A stretch of 64,000 nucleotides of DNA, from positions 91,511-155,510 of the forward strand of contig NZ_FOKF01000008.1 in the NCBI RefSeq assembly GCF_900111995.1, read 5' to 3'. The stretch is from Collimonas sp. OK607 (lineage in GTDB: Bacteria; Pseudomonadota; Gammaproteobacteria; Burkholderiales; Burkholderiaceae_D). Both the position numbers and the translations under genes were made by a program. The notes beneath the pieces are model-generated. The model was given only the letters and a program-made list of their open reading frames with translations, searched no databases and was not told the DNA's origin. Every line of letters begins with the position of its first letter. The stretch's first letter is position 1. Below, in pieces: positions 59,904 to 64,000 of this stretch.

Positions 59904-60280
59904 GTGCCTGGGCGATTAAAAGGGGGTGTGGAATGGTGCAAAAAACATGATCAAAATGCGATCGGATAGAGCGGTGTTCGCTTCGTGACTTTTGTGACAC
60001 ATAAAGATACAAATAAAAATAGGATGTTACATGCAAATCTGCGGAGGAGCATCGTTTGATGAAATTATTAAATTGCCAAGAAGAAATTAATGATGCAGAC
60101 GCGAAATGCGGGACTAGCGGAGGGAGATTGTGGAGAGGTAGATGTGATGCGGGCAGGGACGAACCCGGTAAGGCCAGGTGGCCACCGGGTGCGGAGAATT
60201 ACTTTGGAGAGAGTGGTTTGTTGAAGGCCAGCTTCAGAATGCCACAAACAGTTTGTCGGTGGTCGCGGATATTCAGAGAT
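59904..60280. other. 377-bp gap between the PAP2-DUF535 gene and dapB
   Basis: AT-rich at 59940-60040. A strong ribosome-binding-like GGAGGAG precedes an ATG at 60059, opening a reading frame that continues antisense into dapB and has no recognisable features. A hairpin CCCGGT/ACCGGG enclosing GGCC/GGCC lies near 60166-60191. A small RNA or leader peptide is possible; neither is established. Confidence 0.35.
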
Positions 60281-61114
<834 letters not shown>

Positions 61115-61136
61115 TTAATTTTGATGACTTAATTAC

Positions 61137-61721
61137 TTAATTGGTTTTGCCTGGCACCGGTGCGGCAGGCGCGGTTGGCGCCATTTCCAGGTTCTTCAGG
61201 CTCTTCTTGGCTTCTGCGGCGCCGCCTGAAATTCTATCCAGATAGTCGTTTTCGGTAGGCAGGTTACCGCCATCGACGCGTGCCAGCAGGTTGCCGTTGA
61301 AGAAAACGCTGACGCGGCTGGTGGTGACTTCGCCATTACCCTTTTGCAGGCGAAACACGTAATCCCAGCGATCTTCATGGAACAGATCGGTCACCAACGG
61401 CGTACCGAGTGCAAAACGCACTTGTTCACGCGTCATGCCTTCTTTAACTTGTGCCAACATTTCTTTCGAGACAAAGTTTCCTTGCTGGATATCTATCCGA
61501 TAGGGCGAAAAAATGCCCAGGAAGCGGCGATGCTTTACGGTTTGAACCCCGCTGGTGTCAGCAGCGGCAGCGGCTGCAGTGTCTGCGGCGGTACCGGTGG
61601 GCACAGTAGCAGCGGGCTGGTCAATCAGCGGATTCTTCGATGCGCAACCGGCCAAAGCGGCCATGAAGACAACTGCAGCGGTCAAAGTGGAGGTACGTAC
61701 TGGGGAGAGCAACATGCGCAT
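61137..61721 (-). CDS. bamE: Outer-membrane assembly lipoprotein BamE (SmpA)
   Basis: A 194-residue lipoprotein with lipobox LAGC (Cys about 26). After an Ala/Thr-rich linker (about 35-60) comes the SmpA/OmlA domain (RIDIQQGNFVSKEMLAQVKEGMTREQVRFALGTP, DRWDYVFRLQKG). It helps the BAM complex fold outer-membrane proteins. It is longer than E. coli BamE (113 residues) because of the linker and a Pro/Ala tail. The usual divergent neighbour fur is missing; mobile-element DNA starts instead. Confidence 0.93.
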   Translation of the reverse strand: MRMLLSPVRTSTLTAAVVFMAALAGCASKNPLIDQPAATVPTGTAADTAAAAAADTSGVQTVKHRRFLGIFSPYRIDIQQGNFVSKEMLAQVKEGMTREQVRFALGTPLVTDLFHEDRWDYVFRLQKGNGEVTTSRVSVFFNGNLLARVDGGNLPTENDYLDRISGGAAEAKKSLKNLEMAPTAPAAPVPGKTN

Positions 61722-62360
61722 AAGGATCTCAATTGATTGAGCAACAGTGCTAAAACGCTATATGATAAAGCAGATCGTGCGACACGTGTGTCGCTTAACG
61801 CCGGAAGTTCACGGCAAGTATTAGAAGCTGTACCTCTCCGCAAAACGTGCGATAAAGTCTTGATTTTAAAGACTATTATCGTAGGCTCTCTAACTTAGGT
61901 TATCAAGGGCTATATCTTTTCGTCTAACGAAAAGACGTTTAATTACCAGGCGCAATGCCAAAAAAGACCGGTCCTTGATCATGTGAAACGGGTTTGATTA
62001 CCGTCTTCACACGTTCCTCACGGGTTATTTTGCTCAAAAAGCTGGCAAAGCGTTGTCTCGCCACAACAAAATTTTCCTCTATTAAATAAATATTTTGTAG
62101 GCAGGCGTCCTCTTACCGGAAGACGTCAAGGCAACCCGTTCGTGGGTCTAAAACAAGCGGAAATCAGCAATGAATACAAAGAGCGCAAAGCTCTGAGATA
62201 CCTTGTCGTACTCATCCATTTTGAAATTGAAATGGAAGATGCTACGACCGGATGTACGACCATTCGTAACCTAATCAAGCATGCGTCACTGGCAACGGTG
62301 GGGTGTGAAGCCTTGATGACAATGTACCCTTGAGACGTTTTCAGCATCGAATTCATGCGA
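61722..62360. other. AT-rich accessory region between bamE and the group II intron
   Basis: It contains the bamE promoter side, the hairpin AGTCTT/AAGACT at 61853-61873, the hairpin TCTTTTCG/CGAAAAGA at 61915-61935 and a truncated reading frame on the minus strand (61939-62112). Codon use and base composition differ from the housekeeping genes. The plus-strand frame at 62142-62333 shows no family features. Confidence 0.5.
61939..62112 (-). pseudogene. Possible 3' remnant of a gene, family not recognised
   Basis: An open stretch of 57 residues ending in HDQGPVFFGIAPGN and a stop, with protein-like composition (ARQRFASFLSKITREERVK). It has no good start apart from an internal GTG at 62064 and is cut off upstream by a stop. 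The perfect 8-bp hairpin at 61915-61935 just after the stop looks like a gene end. Identity unknown. Confidence 0.3.
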
Positions 62361-63645
62361 GTGAGTCGATGGATACTACCAGCAGGAAGGTGGTTAAGGG
62401 GCTAGGTTATTGCTGCATGGACAACGTAATGTGAACTGTCGTTTGAACCCTCTCAATTATCGAAAGGCCCAACCTGCTGTTGGCCTTAACCAAAAGGTGT
62501 GTGATTGGTTACTCCCTTGGTCTGTGGGAGTACGTCGTCATGTAATCACAGGGGGATAGACAGGTCCTAAACAGCGAGTCGCGATGTTTCTGTCGCGCAC
62601 GGTATCTTAGAGAACGTGGTAAGCCTCACTCGCCGTCTTCAGGTCATCGAAGGCAAGCAAACCGCAAGGGATGCCCATGGCGGAGGAGGTATGGGATTGC
62701 GGAAAAAGCGAACGCCAATCTGTAATGGATTGGATAGAGATTCAAAATTTGTCTTGACCTGAAAAGGTGCAGACTTCCGCATGGTGGTAACAGTCATGAA
62801 GCAATTTGAAATGATTCAATAGCGTGTAATTTTTCAACGCCCCGAAGGGATGCAGTTTATCCCTTCGGGGAGAAGTTGCGTCCTCGGCGGGCAACACCAT
62901 TCCGAGGTACAGCATGAAAATAATTCACGGCAAGAGAGTGAATTCTGCGTCCTCACATGTTCCTAACGAATGGACTTCCATTGACTGGAAGCGAGTTCAG
63001 AAGAACGTGAGAGTCATGCAGATTCGCTTAATGAAGGCAACGCAGGTCGGCGATTGGCGTAGGGTGAAAGCTCTACAAAGAGGGCTGACCCACTCGTTCT
63101 CGGCTAGAGCATTGGCAGTGAAACGGGTGACTGAGAATCAAGGCAAAAACACCGCCGGTGTAGATCGCAAATTGTGGAACTCTCCACAGCAGAAATACGA
63201 TGCAATTGCTACGTTGAAAAAGCAACGGTATAAGCCCCTGCCACTTCGGAGGGTTTATATTCCAAAACCGAATGGGAAGATGCGGCCTTTGGGCATCCCC
63301 ACCATGAAGGATCGGGCCATGCAAGCCCTGCATTTGCTTGCACTGGATCCGGTTTTGGAAACGTTGAGCGATCCGAACTCGTATGGGTTCCGGAAAAATC
63401 GTTCAACGGCCGACGCGATGTCTCAAATATTTATCCTGACAAGCCGGAAGGGTTCGGCCCGATGGGTACTAGATGCAGACATCGAGGGCTTCTTCGACAA
63501 CATCAATCATGACTGGATGCTCGACAATATTGGTATGGACAAATCGATCCTTCGGAAGTGGTTGAAATCCGGGGTGGTTGACCGGAAGCAGTTGCTCGCC
63601 ACTACAGCAGGTACGCCGCAGGGCGGCATCATAACGCCACCAACA
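62361..63645 (+). mobile_element. Group II intron, 5' part, truncated at the 3' side
   Basis: A probable 5' end at GTGAG (62361), 553 nt before the intron ORF, the usual spacing. Structured non-coding sequence follows, including the GGCC...GGCC pairing at 62467-62484, and then a reverse-transcriptase ORF. The ORF stops after the TPQGG motif. No domain V-like sequence follows in the window, so the intron cannot splice as it stands. The exact 5' boundary is uncertain (GTGTG at 62497 is an alternative). Confidence 0.7.
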
Positions 63646-63666
63646 ACAGAGCAAACTGCCGTATAA
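62914..63666 (+). pseudogene. Truncated group II intron reverse transcriptase/maturase
   Basis: A 250-residue N-terminal half of an intron-encoded protein. The RT0 region (SIDWKRVQKNVRVMQIRLMKA) and RT blocks are visible: ALAVKRVTENQGKNTAGVDR, PLRRVYIPKPNGKMRPLGIP, YGFRKNRSTADAM, ARWVLDADIEGFFDNINH and TAGTPQGGII. The sequence resembles the chloroplast-like class. Family homology is lost at about 63640, before the catalytic YADD block. The thumb/X, DNA-binding and endonuclease domains are missing, so it is inactive. Confidence 0.88.
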
Positions 63667-63781
63667 AATTGGGGCTGCGCATTTCAAGGGAGTGCCTGGC
63701 GCCGTGGTCCAGAAGCTGTTCTGACGTTGATGTGGATCTCGTTCTTGAGATGGTCACTCCCGCTGACAGGGAGGTGCAGAG
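63667..63781. other. Junction and leader of the adjoining element
   Basis: It contains the inverted repeat GGGAGTG (63688-63694)/CACTCCC (63755-63761) and TCTC/GAGA inside it, then GGGAGG before the next ORF. It could be an element end, a recombinase crossover site or an operator. The basis is position and symmetry only. Confidence 0.4.
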
Positions 63782-63964
63782 ATGACCCGAAGACGTAAAA
63801 ATTGGCGTGTACGTTTGGCTTTCGAACCGAACCGCTATGCCCAAGAGCAGTTGCAAAAAACGTACGAGCAGATCAGTCCGATCGAAGCACGCGCAACGGC
63901 GCAGCCGTCCGATACGCGGCCTGCTGCGGCCAAGCAAGCGACCCTCAAGCGAGGTGCGCGATGA
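63782..63964 (+). CDS. Small basic protein upstream of the recombinase, function unknown
   Basis: A 60-residue protein starting MTRRRKNWRVRLAFEPNRYA, with a basic N-terminus and a Thr/Ala-rich tail. GGGAGG lies about 9 nt before the ATG. Its stop overlaps the start of the recombinase gene by 4 nt, so it is translationally coupled and probably part of the same mobile element. I do not know a function; a DNA-binding accessory factor is one possibility. Confidence 0.6.
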   Translation: MTRRRKNWRVRLAFEPNRYAQEQLQKTYEQISPIEARATAQPSDTRPAAAKQATLKRGAR

Positions 63965-64000
63965 GCAAAGTTGCAATGATTGCGCTCTATGCGCGGGTAT
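63961..64000 (+). CDS. Start of a probable serine recombinase, cut by the window end
   Basis: Only 13 residues are visible (MSKVAMIALYARV). The ALYARV strand is the typical first beta strand of the resolvase/invertase catalytic domain, normally followed at once by the catalytic Ser, which is just beyond the window. Overlap with the upstream small ORF (ATGA) supports it as a real gene. Family and size cannot be judged. Confidence 0.6.
   Translation, partial: MSKVAMIALYARV

Noticed and set aside
62142..62333. Plus-strand open frame before the group II intron
   Set aside because: No ribosome-binding site, no family features, composition like non-coding DNA; it may be part of an interrupted older element.

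Overview
The window is chromosomal DNA of a betaproteobacterium. Gene order and protein sequences suggest the Oxalobacteraceae (Collimonas/Herbaspirillum/Herminiimonas type). Supporting signs are the blocks leuS-lptE-holA-proA, ffh | ccsA-like-PP0621-pilS-pilR-ampD, rplU-rpmA-obgE-proB, dapB-bamE and the minCDE operon, plus class Ia nrdAB under NrdR-type boxes and a Lys/Ala-rich H1-like histone. The genus is an inference. Nearly all of 1-61.7 kb is dense, ordinary housekeeping DNA; the last 2.3 kb is accessory DNA.

Layout. 0-5 kb: aqpZ, then convergent hemA-prfA-dsbB-prmC. 5-10 kb: a three-gene signalling operon (OmpR-type regulator, secreted LysM-FecR protein, CHASE2 histidine kinase). 10-13 kb: minC-minD-minE and tRNA-Phe. 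13-19 kb: a UbiH-type hydroxylase, dsbC, a MobA-like nucleotidyltransferase, a DUF3429 membrane protein and an M61 peptidase, facing ubiX-grxD. 19-26 kb: rplU-rpmA-obgE, proB, a CNP1-like protein with rppH, proS. 26-31 kb: a lytic transglycosylase, two tandem PhoA-type phosphatases and a periplasmic protein with a His-rich loop. 31-39 kb: a SWIB protein, ffh, the ccsA-like/PP0621/pilS/pilR/ampD run. 39-45 kb: nrdA, nrdB, histone H1-like gene. 45-50 kb: yggT, a DUF167 gene, and an iron operon reading hemP - unknown - bfd - tonB - exbB - exbD - bfr behind a Fur-type box. 50-58 kb: rlmL-like, an HCCA isomerase-like gene, hemJ, proA, holA, lptE, leuS. 58-61.7 kb: a fused degenerate PAP2-DUF535 protein, dapB, bamE.

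From about 61.75 kb the sequence changes character. The usual divergent neighbour of bamE, fur, is not seen. Instead there is AT-richer DNA with a gene remnant, the 5' part of a group II intron with its reverse transcriptase cut off just after the TPQGG motif, and an abrupt junction to another element. That element starts with a small basic ORF overlapping the start of a probable serine recombinase, which runs off the window.

Non-coding structure. Three copies of a hairpin repeat share an ACAGAG/CTCTGTCC outer stem; two of them lie inside operons (minC/minD and nrdA/nrdB). A GTGGGC...GCCCAC hairpin family occurs at three places. A 144-bp nested palindrome separates obgE from proB. No CRISPR array, rRNA or complete insertion sequence was seen. 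The best candidates for undescribed biology are the CHASE2/LysM-FecR/regulator operon, the pseudo-PAP2-DUF535 fusion, the His-rich protein beside the phosphatases, the unknown small protein of the iron operon, and the intron/recombinase chimera.
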